A stretch of DNA of 40,350 nucleotides from Comamonadaceae bacterium (GCA_947452725.1 CANGEG010000002.1:1-40350); one strand, 5' to 3'; numbered from the stretch's first letter, positions 1-8,636 are shown. Notes: a model not told the origin generated them from the letters alone. Program-made: numbers and translations.

Positions 1-654
1 GTGATCGCTGGCAAGATGACCAAATCCAACACCTTGGGTGTGGTGGCTTCTGTGCCAATTCCTGAAGTGATCCGCAATATCAACAGCTTCACTTTGGGTG
101 CGCAATCGGTTAATCCCAAAGTCAAGACCAAAGTGGTGTGGGTCAATGAGTGGTTTAACCCACCAAAAGAAACTGAAGCGGCCACCGCTTTAATCAACGG
201 CGGCGCTGACGTCTTGATGCAAAACACCGACTCGCCAGCCGTGTTGCAGACCGCCGAGAAAATGGGCAAGCGCGCCTTTGGTTGGGACTCCGACATGACC
301 GCTTACGGTCCCAAGGCGCACTTGGGTTCTGCGGTCATCAACTGGGCGCCTTATTACATCAAGGCCGTGGGTGAAGCCCTGGAGGGCAAGTGGGCCACGG
401 GGATGAGCTGGTGGGGCGTCAAAGAAGGCGCGATCGATATGGTGTCGGTGGCCGCTGACGTGCCTGAAGAAGCCAAGAAGAAATTGGACGAAGTTAAAGC
501 CGGTCTGAAAGACGGTAGTTTCACTATCTGGAAAGGCCCGATCATGGGTCAAGATGGTAAAGAAGTGCTGTCCAAAGACGCTGTGGCGGACGACAAGTTC
601 TTGGGCGGTATCAAGTTCTACGTTAAAGGTGTGGAAGGCAAAGTGCCTAACTGA
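1..654 (+). CDS. BMP-family ABC transporter substrate-binding protein, C-terminal part (gene starts before the window)
   Basis: This is the C-terminal two thirds of a periplasmic binding protein of the BMP/PnrA (Med) family, which feeds ABC importers for nucleosides, purines or related solutes. It aligns along its whole length with the complete BMP protein at 6552-7622. The GTG at base 1 matches an internal position near residue 140 of that paralogue (VIAGKM against VAAGRM), so it is not a real start and roughly 135-140 residues lie upstream. Shared blocks include PIPEV, SVNP, KVVW, the SDM segment and the final GV-GK. It ends in tandem stops TGA TAG and is followed by a strong intrinsic terminator. 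No permease or ATPase is visible, so these may lie upstream. The family call is firm; the ligand is inferred. Confidence 0.9.
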   Translation: MIAGKMTKSNTLGVVASVPIPEVIRNINSFTLGAQSVNPKVKTKVVWVNEWFNPPKETEAATALINGGADVLMQNTDSPAVLQTAEKMGKRAFGWDSDMTAYGPKAHLGSAVINWAPYYIKAVGEALEGKWATGMSWWGVKEGAIDMVSVAADVPEEAKKKLDEVKAGLKDGSFTIWKGPIMGQDGKEVLSKDAVADDKFLGGIKFYVKGVEGKVPN

Positions 655-675
655 TAGCTGTTCAACGTGACAGGG

Positions 676-703
676 AAACCGCCCAATTCGGGCGGTTTTT
701 TTT
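676..703 (+). terminator. Intrinsic terminator of the BMP gene
   Basis: A 9-bp perfect stem AAACCGCCC / GGGCGGTTT with a 5-nt loop (AATTC) runs straight into a row of eight T residues, 21 bp after the stop codon. This is a textbook Rho-independent terminator. The relic group II intron begins about two bases after the T-run. Confidence 0.9.
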
Positions 704-941
704 GGGTGCCACCAGCATGGGCGCACTCCTTCGGGTGCCAGTCCCGTCGCAAGTTGATCACGACGAGCGAAGCGAAGCGCAACTGCATGAGGGCGACCGA
801 GTGTGGGTAGGAAGCGTGGAACATAAACGGTGAGCCGATGAACAAGAATCGGATGCGAGGCACTGCCAAGCAGGGCGACTGGGCCATAAACCAAGAAGCT
901 CTTGTGATCAAAGCGAAGGGGTGTATATCGGGCGGTTGTGA

Positions 942-1290
942 ATGGCTGAGGTGGCACACAAGCTTAAGCAGTATGTGAATGGCTGGAAGGCGTACTTCAA
1001 ATTGGCGGACACGCCAAGGGTCTGGCGAGAGCTGGACGAATGGATGCGTCACCGGCTAAGAGCCGTACAGCTAAAGCAGGGGAAGCAAGGGAAGTAGGGG
1101 AAGCAGGGGAATCAAGGTAGCACGATGTACCGAGAGTTGACGTCAACCAACTACTCTGGGTGCGCTGCAGGGCGTTGCTGAAAGGGTTGCGGGAAACTCA
1201 CGGTGCTGGTGGAGAAACAGCGACGGGCCGATCAAGACCGTGTTGACGATTCAATACTTTGACAAGCTTGGAGCACCACGTCTGGTATGA
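942..1290 (+). pseudogene. ltrA: Group II intron-encoded reverse transcriptase/maturase, C-terminal remnant
   Basis: From ATG 942 the frame encodes 51 residues ending at TAG 1095-1097. It carries the typical maturase-domain segment LKQYVNGWKAYFKLADTP, then VWRELDEWMRHRLR. Reading through the TAG in the same frame recovers STMYREL. After a frameshift, the frame near 1156-1290 gives LGALQGVAERVAGNSR, VLTIQYFDKLGAPRLV and a stop, the usual end of these proteins. All RT motifs upstream are absent. There is thus at least one in-frame stop and one frameshift in addition to the large 5' deletion. It cannot encode a working maturase. Confidence 0.85.
1074..1118 (+). repeat. 9-bp tandem repeat inside the maturase remnant
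   Basis: Five head-to-tail units of consensus AAGCAGGGG (third and fifth most diverged) encode K-Q-G repeats. The third unit carries C-to-T, turning CAG into the stop TAG. The position corresponds to the basic stretch of the maturase C-terminus that precedes TMYREL, so this looks like a slippage expansion in a dead gene. Confidence 0.75.
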
Positions 1291-1386
1291 ACCTCAACCT
1301 CACGAACCGCCTAGTGCGGACCCGCATGCTAGGTGGTGGGCAGGGGCGCCGTCCTGTTGACTGCCCCCTATGCCGATGGTGCACGT

Positions 1387-1400
1387 GGACTTGCAAGTCC
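1387..1400. repeat. Perfect 14-bp palindrome upstream of the deaminase gene
   Basis: GGACTTGCAAGTCC is a perfect dyad located 10 bp after the inferred intron end and 63 bp before the deaminase start. It could be an operator or simply part of the old 3' exon. A CATAAT word (1423-1428) downstream of it could serve as a -10 box, but no good -35 is present. The role is unknown. Confidence 0.35.
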
Positions 1401-1463
1401 GATCAACGGTTGCGCTGCGCCTCATAATCAGTACATTGAAATACCTGTCTCAAGGAGGTCCTG

Positions 1464-2513
1464 ATGTTCAAAGTCCACGCCGTTCCCCCGCACCGCTTGC
1501 CCGAGTTGCTGCAGCTCATGCCCAAGGCCGAGTTGCATATTCACATCGAGGGCTCGCTGGAGCCCGAGCTGATTTTTGCACTAGCCCAGCGCAACAGCGT
1601 AGAGTTGCCTTATGGCGACGTGGCCGCCATGCGGGCGGCCTATGCCTTTACCGATTTGCAAAGTTTCTTGGACTTGTACTACGCCGGGGCCAGCGTGCTG
1701 ATGTACGAGCAAGATTTTTATGACATGGCCTGGGCCTATTTTCAAAAAGCATCTGCCGACCATGTGGTAAGGGCTGAATTGTTTTTTGACCCTCAAACCC
1801 ATACCGCGCGCGGCGTACCCATGGCCGCGGTGATAGAAGGTTTGAGCCGCGCTTGCCGCGACGCACAAGCCCAGCTGAACATCAGCGCCGATTTGATTCT
1901 GTGCTTTTTGCGCCATCTGCCCGAGGCCGATGCGTTGGCCACCTTGGAGGCGGCGCTGCCCTGGCGTGCGCACTTCATCGGCGTGGGGCTGGATTCAAGC
2001 GAGGTGGGAAACCCACCTGGAAATTTTAGCCGCGTATTTGCAAAGGCCCGCGCTTTGGGTTTGCACGTCGTGGCCCATGCAGGCGAGGAGGGGCCCGCGG
2101 CCTATATCTGGAGTGCGCTCAAGGACTTACATGTTGAGCGTATAGACCATGGCGTGCAGGCGATCCACGACACGCAACTGATGGCTTATCTAGCCGAACA
2201 CCAAACTCCCCTGACCGTGTGCCCGCTTTCTAACCTCAAACTGTGTGTCTTCGACAAACTGAGCGATCACACACTGGGCCAGATGCTGCAGGCCGGGTTG
2301 TGCGTGACGATCAACTCAGACGATCCTGCATACTTTGGCGGCTACTTGAATGACAACTACCTGCGGACCTTTACTGCTCTGCATCTTGATGCCCAGCAGG
2401 CCTATAAACTGGCGGCCAATAGCATTGAGGCAAGCTTTGCCACGCTAGAGCAAAAGCACCACTGGATGCATGCTTTGAAACAGACGTTTCAAAAGTTCGA
2501 CGAACAGGACTGA
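1464..2513 (+). CDS. add: Adenosine/adenine deaminase family protein
   Basis: A cytosolic zinc amidohydrolase that deaminates adenosine or, more probably, adenine (to hypoxanthine and ammonia) in purine salvage. Visible motifs: the HxH zinc pair at residues 25 and 27 in KAELHIHIEGSLEPEL, the HAGEEG block near residue 205, the VERIDHG segment, PLTVCPLSN, and the SDDPAYFGGY zinc/catalytic block near 286. The HAGEEG, SSEVG and SDDPAYFGGY signatures resemble the bacterial adenine deaminase subgroup better than classical adenosine deaminase. The length of 349 aa is normal for the family. The start is fixed by a strong AAGGAGGT site 7 bases before ATG. It lies between two BMP binding proteins, consistent with purine import and use. 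The choice between adenine and adenosine is inferred. Confidence 0.9.
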   Translation: MFKVHAVPPHRLPELLQLMPKAELHIHIEGSLEPELIFALAQRNSVELPYGDVAAMRAAYAFTDLQSFLDLYYAGASVLMYEQDFYDMAWAYFQKASADHVVRAELFFDPQTHTARGVPMAAVIEGLSRACRDAQAQLNISADLILCFLRHLPEADALATLEAALPWRAHFIGVGLDSSEVGNPPGNFSRVFAKARALGLHVVAHAGEEGPAAYIWSALKDLHVERIDHGVQAIHDTQLMAYLAEHQTPLTVCPLSNLKLCVFDKLSDHTLGQMLQAGLCVTINSDDPAYFGGYLNDNYLRTFTALHLDAQQAYKLAANSIEASFATLEQKHHWMHALKQTFQKFDEQD

Positions 2514-2585
2514 TCTTCTCAAGAAGTTAATGCGCTCAAACGCCTCATCGGGTGCTGGGCCTAGTAGGTCCGAGCCATCGCTGGG

Positions 2586-5381
2586 TCAAGGTTGGGCTGG
2601 CGCCTTTTTGCCAGCGCCGGCGTAATCACCCGCATAAACGTGCAAGAACTGAGAAGGCTCAAGGTATTTGCGGATTGCCGCATTGACCTCGGCCAGCGTG
2701 GTTTTTTCAATCAGCTCGTCCATCTGCTCGGTGAACACCATGGTGCGACCCGTGGCCAGCTGCCCCAACAGCCCTAAGGCCAAAGCAGGGTCTTGGGCTC
2801 GGGCAATTTTGCGTTCTTCTTGCAAAGACTTTTTGGCGTCCAGCAGTTCTTGCTCGGTCACGCCGTTTTGCACAAAACGCGTGAGCTCTTCGCGTACGCC
2901 AGTTTTGAGTTTATCCAAATTTTGCGGTGCATAAATCGCATACAGCTTGAGCATGCCTACCGCTTCGAATGAGCTGACAGACAAGCCGCTGCCTGCACCG
3001 TAGCTGATGCCTTCTTTTTGACGCAGGCGGTCAAACAAACGTGATTTGACACCGCCACCCAACACCGCATTGGCCAGCACCATGGGTACATAGTCGGGCA
3101 TATCGTCTTTCAAGGTCAGGGGCAGTGCGGCGAGGTAAAAGGCGTTGGCTTTGTCAGGCGCTTGCAGCGTGGTCTCGCCAGGTTTTGCACTGCGCGGCAG
3201 GCTGCTCAAGCGTTGGTAGGCTGCTTTGCTTTTCCAGTTGCCAAAAAGGGTTTGCATTTGGTTTTGCACGGCCAAAGCGTCAAAGTCGCCGATCAGTGCA
3301 AGCTCGCCGTGGTCTGCGCCATAGAACTGGCTGTGAAACCGCTTGAGCTCGTCCAGCTTGGCCATTTTTAAGCGCGCTGCCAACTCGTCAAAACTCAAGG
3401 CCGCACGCACATCACCGGGTCGGTACACGTCCATGGCTTTGCCCACAGCTTGCGAGCCCATGCCTTGCGGCTCGTTGCGCTGATTGTCGATTTGCGCCAA
3501 GTTTTCTTTAATAACCATTTCGAACTCATTGGCTGCAAAGGCCGGGGTGCGCAGCGCGTCACGCACCAGTTGCAAGACTTCAGGTAGGTGTTTGCGCAAA
3601 GTGTCAAAACGCACAGTTACGGTTTGCCCGGCTGCCGACATGTTCAGCTGGGTTTTGAGCTCGTCCAGTTTCGCGCTCAGGTCCGAGCGGTTCAATGTCG
3701 TGGTGCCGCGCAGCAGCATGTCGCCCACCAAGTCGGCAGTGACGGCTAGGCCGAACAGGTTTTTCTCGTCACCCAAATTCAGGCGTAATGTGCCGCTGAC
3801 GGTATCGCCACGTGTTTTTTTCGGGATCAAAGCCAGCTTCATGCCGCCGGGTAAGTTGACGCGCAGGGTGCGCTTTTCGATGGCAGCGGGCGTGACGTCA
3901 AAGTTTTCACCCGCACTCACGGCTGCGCGACCACTGTAGCCTTGCACCAGATCGGCCACGTTCACTCGCGCAGGTGCGTTAATGCGGTCCGGGGCGCTTG
4001 TGGGCACGAACTGGCCATAGGTACGGTTACTTTCTTTGAAATAATTTTGTGCCACCCGCTGCACGTCCTGCATGTCCAGCGCTTCAATGCGGTCACGGTT
4101 TAAAAAGAACAAGCGCCAGTCGCCGTTGGCCATGGACTCTGAAAGTTGCACCGCCAGCTTTTCGGGATCGTTCAAGGTCTTATCGATCTCGCTCAGCAGG
4201 GCAGCTTTGGCGCGGCGCAACTCGGTTTCGGTGACAGGTGCTTTGCCCATGTGCTCCAAAACGTCCAGCAGGCCTTTGCGCACATCGGCCAGTTTTTGGG
4301 TGGTGTTCAACTCGGCCATGAACAGCACATAGCTGGTCTCCGCCAGCTCAAAATTCCAGGGGCTGATGGACACGGCCTTTTTGCCTTGTACTAAGCTTTT
4401 GTGCAGGCGCCCGTTCGGTGTGCCAGCCAAGATTTCGCTCAACGCGGCCATTGCGGCTGCGTCTGGGTGGCTACCTGCAGCCGTGTGGTACAGCACACCG
4501 GCCAGCTGGGTGTCGCCGACTCGGCGCACTGTCACTTCGCGCGGTCCGTCTTGCACCGGGTCTTGGGTATAGGTGACGGGCAAGCTGCGGGTAGGGCGGG
4601 GAATCGCGCCGTACACACGCTCAATCATGGCCAGCGTGGCAGCTTCGTCCAATTTCCCGGCTACCAACAACACAGCATTGTCCGGCTGGTAGTACAGGTG
4701 GTAGAAGGCTTGCAAGTTCCCGATCTGCACGTTCTCCACATCCGTGCGTGCGCCGATGGTGCTCTTGCCATAGTTGTGCCAATCGAAGGCGGTGGATGCC
4801 ATGCGCTGCCACAGGGATTGCGCAGGGTTGTTTTCACCGGACTCCATTTCATTGCGCACCACCGAAAATTCGGTGTCCAGATCTTTACGCGCGATCAAAC
4901 TGTTGACCATGCGGTCGGCTTCCATCTCCAGCGCCCACTGCAAATTGTCTGGGTTGGCTGGAAAGGTCTCAAAGTAATTCGTGCGATCGTAAAACGTGGT
5001 GCCATTGAAGTGCATGCCGCGTTTCCCCAGTTCTTGCATGAGGTTGGCGCGTGTGGGCGTGCCTTTAAATACCATGTGCTCGAGTAAATGCGCCATGCCG
5101 GTTTCGCCATAGTTTTCATGGCGGCTACCAACCAAGTAGGTGATGTTGACGGTAGTTGTGGGCTTGGAGGCGTCGGGCGCTAGCAAAACGCGCAGGCCGT
5201 TGGCCAAACGGTATTCGGTGATGCCTTCAACCTGAGTGATGCGTTGCGCAGGAGGTGCTGCTGCCGTGGCAGCAGGTCCAGACCCTGAAGCGGGTGAAGT
5301 GACTTGCGACCAAACCGAGCCCTGCAGGCCCAACCCCATGACCGCGCTCAATACAGCGATGGCAGATAAACGCATACACAC
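2586..5381 (-). CDS. Two-domain M16 zinc metallopeptidase, exported (PqqL/pitrilysin-like)
   Basis: A 931-aa periplasmic protein. The first 25 residues form a signal peptide (hydrophobic core AIAVLSAVMGLGLQ, cut near WSQ), followed by an Ala/Pro/Ser linker. The inverted zinc motif HxxEH is at H98-L-L-E101-H102, and the distal glutamate E178 lies in RNEMESGENNP, the spacing typical of M16A/B enzymes. A second M16 domain (about residues 500-920) lacks HxxEH, as is usual for the inactive half that closes the chamber; it has the GGGVKSRLFDRLRQKEGISYGAGS type block. It lies 26 bp downstream of the alpha/beta hydrolase gene on the same strand and converges with the deaminase gene. The substrate is unknown; peptide clearance in the periplasm is likely. 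Confidence 0.93.
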   Translation of the reverse strand: MCMRLSAIAVLSAVMGLGLQGSVWSQVTSPASGSGPAATAAAPPAQRITQVEGITEYRLANGLRVLLAPDASKPTTTVNITYLVGSRHENYGETGMAHLLEHMVFKGTPTRANLMQELGKRGMHFNGTTFYDRTNYFETFPANPDNLQWALEMEADRMVNSLIARKDLDTEFSVVRNEMESGENNPAQSLWQRMASTAFDWHNYGKSTIGARTDVENVQIGNLQAFYHLYYQPDNAVLLVAGKLDEAATLAMIERVYGAIPRPTRSLPVTYTQDPVQDGPREVTVRRVGDTQLAGVLYHTAAGSHPDAAAMAALSEILAGTPNGRLHKSLVQGKKAVSISPWNFELAETSYVLFMAELNTTQKLADVRKGLLDVLEHMGKAPVTETELRRAKAALLSEIDKTLNDPEKLAVQLSESMANGDWRLFFLNRDRIEALDMQDVQRVAQNYFKESNRTYGQFVPTSAPDRINAPARVNVADLVQGYSGRAAVSAGENFDVTPAAIEKRTLRVNLPGGMKLALIPKKTRGDTVSGTLRLNLGDEKNLFGLAVTADLVGDMLLRGTTTLNRSDLSAKLDELKTQLNMSAAGQTVTVRFDTLRKHLPEVLQLVRDALRTPAFAANEFEMVIKENLAQIDNQRNEPQGMGSQAVGKAMDVYRPGDVRAALSFDELAARLKMAKLDELKRFHSQFYGADHGELALIGDFDALAVQNQMQTLFGNWKSKAAYQRLSSLPRSAKPGETTLQAPDKANAFYLAALPLTLKDDMPDYVPMVLANAVLGGGVKSRLFDRLRQKEGISYGAGSGLSVSSFEAVGMLKLYAIYAPQNLDKLKTGVREELTRFVQNGVTEQELLDAKKSLQEERKIARAQDPALALGLLGQLATGRTMVFTEQMDELIEKTTLAEVNAAIRKYLEPSQFLHVYAGDYAGAGKKAPAQP

Positions 5382-5407
5382 ACTCCCTGAGATTCAATGT
5401 GGCACAG

Positions 5408-6367
5408 TTATACACCGGACCAATGGCGTTTAAGCACAAGGCCACACAAAGCCAAGGCGGTATGGGCTTCATCTATCACGCGGCCCATCGTGATGAAGCC
5501 GTGAATCTGCCTCTCAAAGCAAACGTATTGCGTTTGAACTCCTGCCTGCGACAAGGCATTGGCGTACTGCAGTCCTTCGTCGCGCAGTGGGTCAAAGCCG
5601 GCGGTAATCACCAGCGCTGCCGGCAGATTGGCGTGAGAGGTCGCAAGCAATGGTGAGGCGCGCCAGTCGTCGGCATGACTGTCTTCACTAAGGTAATTGG
5701 CGGTGTACCAGCGCATCGAGTCTTGTGTGAGCATGTAGCCTTGGCCGTTGCGCTGGTAAGAGTCTGTGTTAGGTCGCATGGTCACTGCCGGGTAAATCAG
5801 CAGCTGAAACGCGGGCCGTATGCCGTGATCGCTTGAAGCACTTGTATCGCGCAGGCCCAGGCACAGGGCTGCCGCAATGTTGCCGCCTGCGCTGTCGCCG
5901 CCCACCGTAATGCGCGCAGTGTCAATGTGCAGCGTGCCGGCTTGGGCCACCAGCCAGCTAAACGCCGCAAGCGCATCCTCATAAGCTGCAGGAAACGGCG
6001 CCTCTGGCCCGAGCCGGTAGTCAACTGAAAAGACCGCACCGCCCGAGGCGTTGCACAGGCTGCGGCAGACCGCGTCGTGGGTATCCATGTCTCCCACCGT
6101 CCAGCCGCCGCCGTGAAAGAAAAGCAGAGCTGGCAAGGCGGCATTGGCTTGAAAACCCAGGGGGCGGTATTCACGCACAGCAATCGATATGCCGCTGTGC
6201 TCCAGTACGTGGTCATGGGTGTGGGCAACGGTTTCCCCTTCAGGTTGGCTCAAAGCGCGGCGCTGCAAATAGGCGGCTCGGGCTTTTGGCGCCGTCAGCG
6301 TGTGCATGGGCTGCACGCCTTGGTCGGCCATGAGTTGCATGAATTTACGGGCTTGGGGGTCGAGCAT
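5408..6367 (-). CDS. Alpha/beta hydrolase of the HSL (hormone-sensitive lipase) family
   Basis: A 319-aa carboxylesterase without a signal peptide, so probably cytosolic. The oxyanion-hole motif HGGGW is at 85-89 and the nucleophile elbow GGDSAGG has Ser159. The acid is Asp259 in AGFDPLRDEG, and the base is His289 in QIHGF. DYRLGPEAPFPAA near 116 is the usual HSL signature. The start ATG has GGAGAC 8 bases upstream. The N-terminal cap (residues 1-50) carries the PQARKFM pattern seen in this family. It probably acts on short-chain or aryl esters; the natural substrate cannot be read from the sequence. It likely forms a two-gene unit with the M16 peptidase downstream. Confidence 0.92.
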   Translation of the reverse strand: MLDPQARKFMQLMADQGVQPMHTLTAPKARAAYLQRRALSQPEGETVAHTHDHVLEHSGISIAVREYRPLGFQANAALPALLFFHGGGWTVGDMDTHDAVCRSLCNASGGAVFSVDYRLGPEAPFPAAYEDALAAFSWLVAQAGTLHIDTARITVGGDSAGGNIAAALCLGLRDTSASSDHGIRPAFQLLIYPAVTMRPNTDSYQRNGQGYMLTQDSMRWYTANYLSEDSHADDWRASPLLATSHANLPAALVITAGFDPLRDEGLQYANALSQAGVQTQYVCFERQIHGFITMGRVIDEAHTALALCGLVLKRHWSGV

Positions 6368-6479
6368 GATAAGTCTCCAGTGTTGTAATTATTTCACTCT
6401 AAGGCACCCGCGCCCTCTGGGCTGTCATGTCTTTGATACCCTCAACGGTCTGAACACCGAGGCTTTAGGGCTACTTGGG

Positions 6480-6485
6480 TAAAAT
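6480..6485 (+). promoter_or_regulatory. Putative -10 element for the second BMP gene
   Basis: TAAAAT lies in the context GGGTAAAATACGG, a word often seen at sigma-70 promoters of Comamonadaceae. It is 67 bp before the BMP start codon. No convincing -35 is present at 16-18 bp, so only the -10 box is proposed. Confidence 0.4.
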
Positions 6486-6551
6486 ACGGTTGAGGCTCGC
6501 GCTCCGGCGGGCCTTGCTTTTGATTCACCCGGAGCCATGTAGAGGACTACC

Positions 6552-7622
6552 ATGTATAAAAACCTCGCAGCCGCAATCGCGGCCGCCTGCTTTTTTTCGC
6601 TTTCTCCCGTCATTCATGCCGAGCCGCTTAAAGCGGGTTTTGTGTATGTCTCGCCCATTACCGACGCCGGTTGGACACGTCAACACGAAGAAGGCCGTAA
6701 AGCCGTGGACAAGTCCTTGGGTGCCACGGTCAAAACCACCTTTGTTGAGAACGTAGCGGAGGGTGCAGACGCCGAGCGCGTGATCCGCGACCTGGCACGC
6801 GAAGGTAATAAGATCATCTTTACACCCAGTTTTGGCTACATGGAACCTACGCTCAAAGTAGCGCAAGAGTTCCCTGATGTGAAGTTCGAATCCATTACTG
6901 GGTACAAAACCGCTTCGAACGTGGCTACTGCCAATGCGCGCTATTACGAAGGCCGTTTTTTGGCGGGTGTGGCCGCTGGGCGCATGACGCGTACCAATCT
7001 AGCCGGCTATGTGGCAGGTTTTCCCATCCCGGAAGTCTTGCAGGGCATCAACGCCTTTGCTTTGGGCATGCGCTCGGTCAACCCGCGCGCGCAGGTCAAA
7101 GTGGTGTGGCTGAACCTGTGGTTTGACCCGAGCAAAGAGCGCGAGGCAGCCATGGCGCTGTTTAACCAAAACGTGGATGTGATCGCTTTTCATACCGGCT
7201 CGACGGCGGTGATGGCTGCCGCACAAGAGCGCGGCAAAATGGCGGTGGCCTACCACTCTGACATGCGCAAAATCGCGCCCGATGCGCAAATCATTGCAGT
7301 GACCCACGAATGGGGGGCTTATTACACCGCCCGCGTAAAGGCCGTGCAGCAAGGCCAGTGGCAAACCGGTAATGTCTGGGGCGGTATGAAAGAGGGCATG
7401 GTGCGCGTGGGCGACTTTGGCCCCAAGGTGCCAAAGACTGTGCAAGTTGAGTTGCTGGCCAAGCAAAAAGAGGTGGCCAGTGGCAAGTTGCAACCCTTTG
7501 CCGGCCCGATCACCGACAACGAGGGCACGCTGGTGTTGCCCGCTGGTCAGGCTTTGACCGACGTGCAAATCTTGGGAATGAACTTTTTGGTCGCCGGCGT
7601 GCAGGGCAAGCTCACTAAGTAA
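6552..7622 (+). CDS. BMP-family ABC transporter substrate-binding protein
   Basis: A complete 356-aa periplasmic lipoprotein-like/BMP-domain binding protein. Residues 1-23 are a type I signal peptide (YKNLAAAIAAACFF core, cut after IHA); there is no lipobox cysteine. The mature part opens with KAGFVYVSPITDAGWTRQH, the characteristic first strand and loop of BMP/PnrA proteins. FAIGMRSVNP-like and KVVWLNLWFDP blocks follow and are shared with the partial paralogue at 1-654. It is expected to bind a nucleoside, purine or related solute for an ABC importer. No permease or ATPase gene is adjacent; it may share the transporter of the first BMP protein. An AGAGGAC site precedes the ATG. The family is firm; the ligand is inferred from the deaminase nearby. 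Confidence 0.92.
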   Translation: MYKNLAAAIAAACFFSLSPVIHAEPLKAGFVYVSPITDAGWTRQHEEGRKAVDKSLGATVKTTFVENVAEGADAERVIRDLAREGNKIIFTPSFGYMEPTLKVAQEFPDVKFESITGYKTASNVATANARYYEGRFLAGVAAGRMTRTNLAGYVAGFPIPEVLQGINAFALGMRSVNPRAQVKVVWLNLWFDPSKEREAAMALFNQNVDVIAFHTGSTAVMAAAQERGKMAVAYHSDMRKIAPDAQIIAVTHEWGAYYTARVKAVQQGQWQTGNVWGGMKEGMVRVGDFGPKVPKTVQVELLAKQKEVASGKLQPFAGPITDNEGTLVLPAGQALTDVQILGMNFLVAGVQGKLTK

Positions 7623-8360
7623 AGCCGATAAAAAATGCCACTGCCCGCTGGCGCAGCGGCGCTTCGGCACTCCAGTTACTCAAGACTGCCAGTCCATTTC
7701 TTTGTGATTACTCAGTTCAGTAAGGTGAGCTGACCAAATAGATCTGGGGATTCAAGCGGTCAGTGCAAAACATTAAATTCGGCTGAAGCAGAAAGAATGC
7801 TGCAATTTTGAAAAAATGTAATGTTCTGTGTCGTTTTATACTTGCCCAACCACACATCAAGTATGGGGCGTCAGGACCTGAGCCGATAGAGATTAGCTTC
7901 GACCATCTTAAAAGTTGGTTAAGAGCTGTTAAGGTCCGGCTCCAATGGCTGAAAAGAATAAACCGCGCGCAAAACAGGTGCCAGGCAAACAAGTGGTCTG
8001 AGCCTGTAACCCATGCGTCAACTCCTAGGGTGAACGAGATGTGCCGCCAAAGGACTCATCCTTACGATGGCCCGATGGGCCCTGCGGTGAGTGGATGACT
8101 GTTGCCAATCTCATTCACCGGCGCTCTCATGGCGTTTATGCCGTTGCAGATCTTTTTTGTGGGGCAGGCTTGGCGGCAGCGTAAAGTGATGCAAATCATT
8201 AGCAACCAAAACGCAAGTTGAAGCGTTACCCTCGCAGCACTAGCTTCTTGCTGTTTGAACGGCAGCATTTTCCCCGTAGACATTACTTCTTAGCCGTGAC
8301 ATCTGTCAGATGGAATAGATGACGTGCTTGGAAATTATTGCGATTAACACTAAGGTTGAT
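7623..8360. other. 738-bp gene-poor stretch between the BMP gene and the HigA-like gene
   Basis: No reading frame here has a recognisable product; the small open frames on both strands have unusual composition and no ribosome site. Just after the BMP stop there is a GC-rich hairpin CCGCTG-GCG-CAGCGG (7645-7659) without a T-run on the plus strand. On the minus strand it is followed within 10 bases by a run of T, so it could end antisense transcription. The sequence becomes AT-richer here, marking the left edge of the accessory region. Confidence 0.5.
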
Positions 8361-8636
8361 ATGACACGCATGCACAAACCCCCTTATCCAGGAGAAGTCC
8401 TGAGGGAGTATTTGGGTGACCTGACAGTCACAGAGGCGGCTGTTCGCCTAGGCGTTAACCGGGTTACGCTGTCACGATTAGTCACTGGAACGTCTGGCAT
8501 CTCGCCCGACATGGCGTATCGCTTGGGAGATGCATTTGGCACCAGCCCTGAAATGTGGGCCGGCTTGCAAATGCAATATGACCTCTACCAAGCGGGTCGC
8601 CTTAAGCGTCCAAAGATCGAACGCATCGCCGCCTGA
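8361..8636 (+). CDS. higA: HigA-type (VapI-like) helix-turn-helix antitoxin/regulator
   Basis: A 91-aa XRE-family DNA-binding protein. It begins MTRMHKPPYPGEVLREYL, the standard HigA opening (HPGE(I/V)L). The helix-turn-helix follows in VTEAAVRLGVNRVTLSRLVTG, then the ISPDMAYRLGDAFGTSPEMW block typical of the family. A start at 8361 gives the normal family length and has AAGG upstream; an in-frame ATG at 8319 would add 14 residues of poor fit. HigA normally neutralises the RNase toxin HigB encoded directly before it, but no HigB-like frame is visible upstream. It is therefore solitary here, or controls its downstream neighbour, which begins 51 bp later on the same strand. Confidence 0.9.
   Translation: MTRMHKPPYPGEVLREYLGDLTVTEAAVRLGVNRVTLSRLVTGTSGISPDMAYRLGDAFGTSPEMWAGLQMQYDLYQAGRLKRPKIERIAA

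Larger units (their letters stand above)
706..1377 (+). mobile_element. Relic group II intron, internally deleted
   Basis: The 5' end reads GTGCC at 706-710, the start of a GUGYG-like group II intron boundary, and can fold back on GCAC at 723-726. About 200 bp of domain I-like sequence follow, rich in GCGAC/GAAGCG motifs. Sequence then jumps directly into the last part of the intron-encoded protein (942-1290). Domain V is at about 1304-1337: ACCGCCTA pairs with TAGGTGGT, and an inner GTGCGG/CCGCAT helix closes the hairpin. Domain VI is at about 1341-1370, and the 3' end CCGAT (1373-1377) fits the AY rule. At about 670 bp it is far shorter than an ORF-bearing intron (about 2-2.5 kb); most of the reverse transcriptase and probably much of domain I are gone. 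Its place right behind a terminator hairpin is the target preference known for group IIC introns. Exact boundaries are inferred. Confidence 0.8.

Noticed and set aside
190-957. 255-aa minus-strand open frame across the BMP gene and the intron relic
   Set aside because: It runs antisense through a clear BMP coding region, a terminator and an intron. Its composition (many H, R, F) is that of a shadow frame.
4401-5087. 228-aa plus-strand open frame inside the M16 peptidase gene
   Set aside because: It is antisense to the zinc-binding domain of M16 and has no family similarity or ribosome site.
7717-8283. Small open frames (7717-7992 and 8062-8283 minus, 7808-8098 plus) before the HigA gene
   Set aside because: No ribosome-binding sites, no recognisable motif and mutual overlap on both strands. 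A HigB toxin was looked for here and not found.
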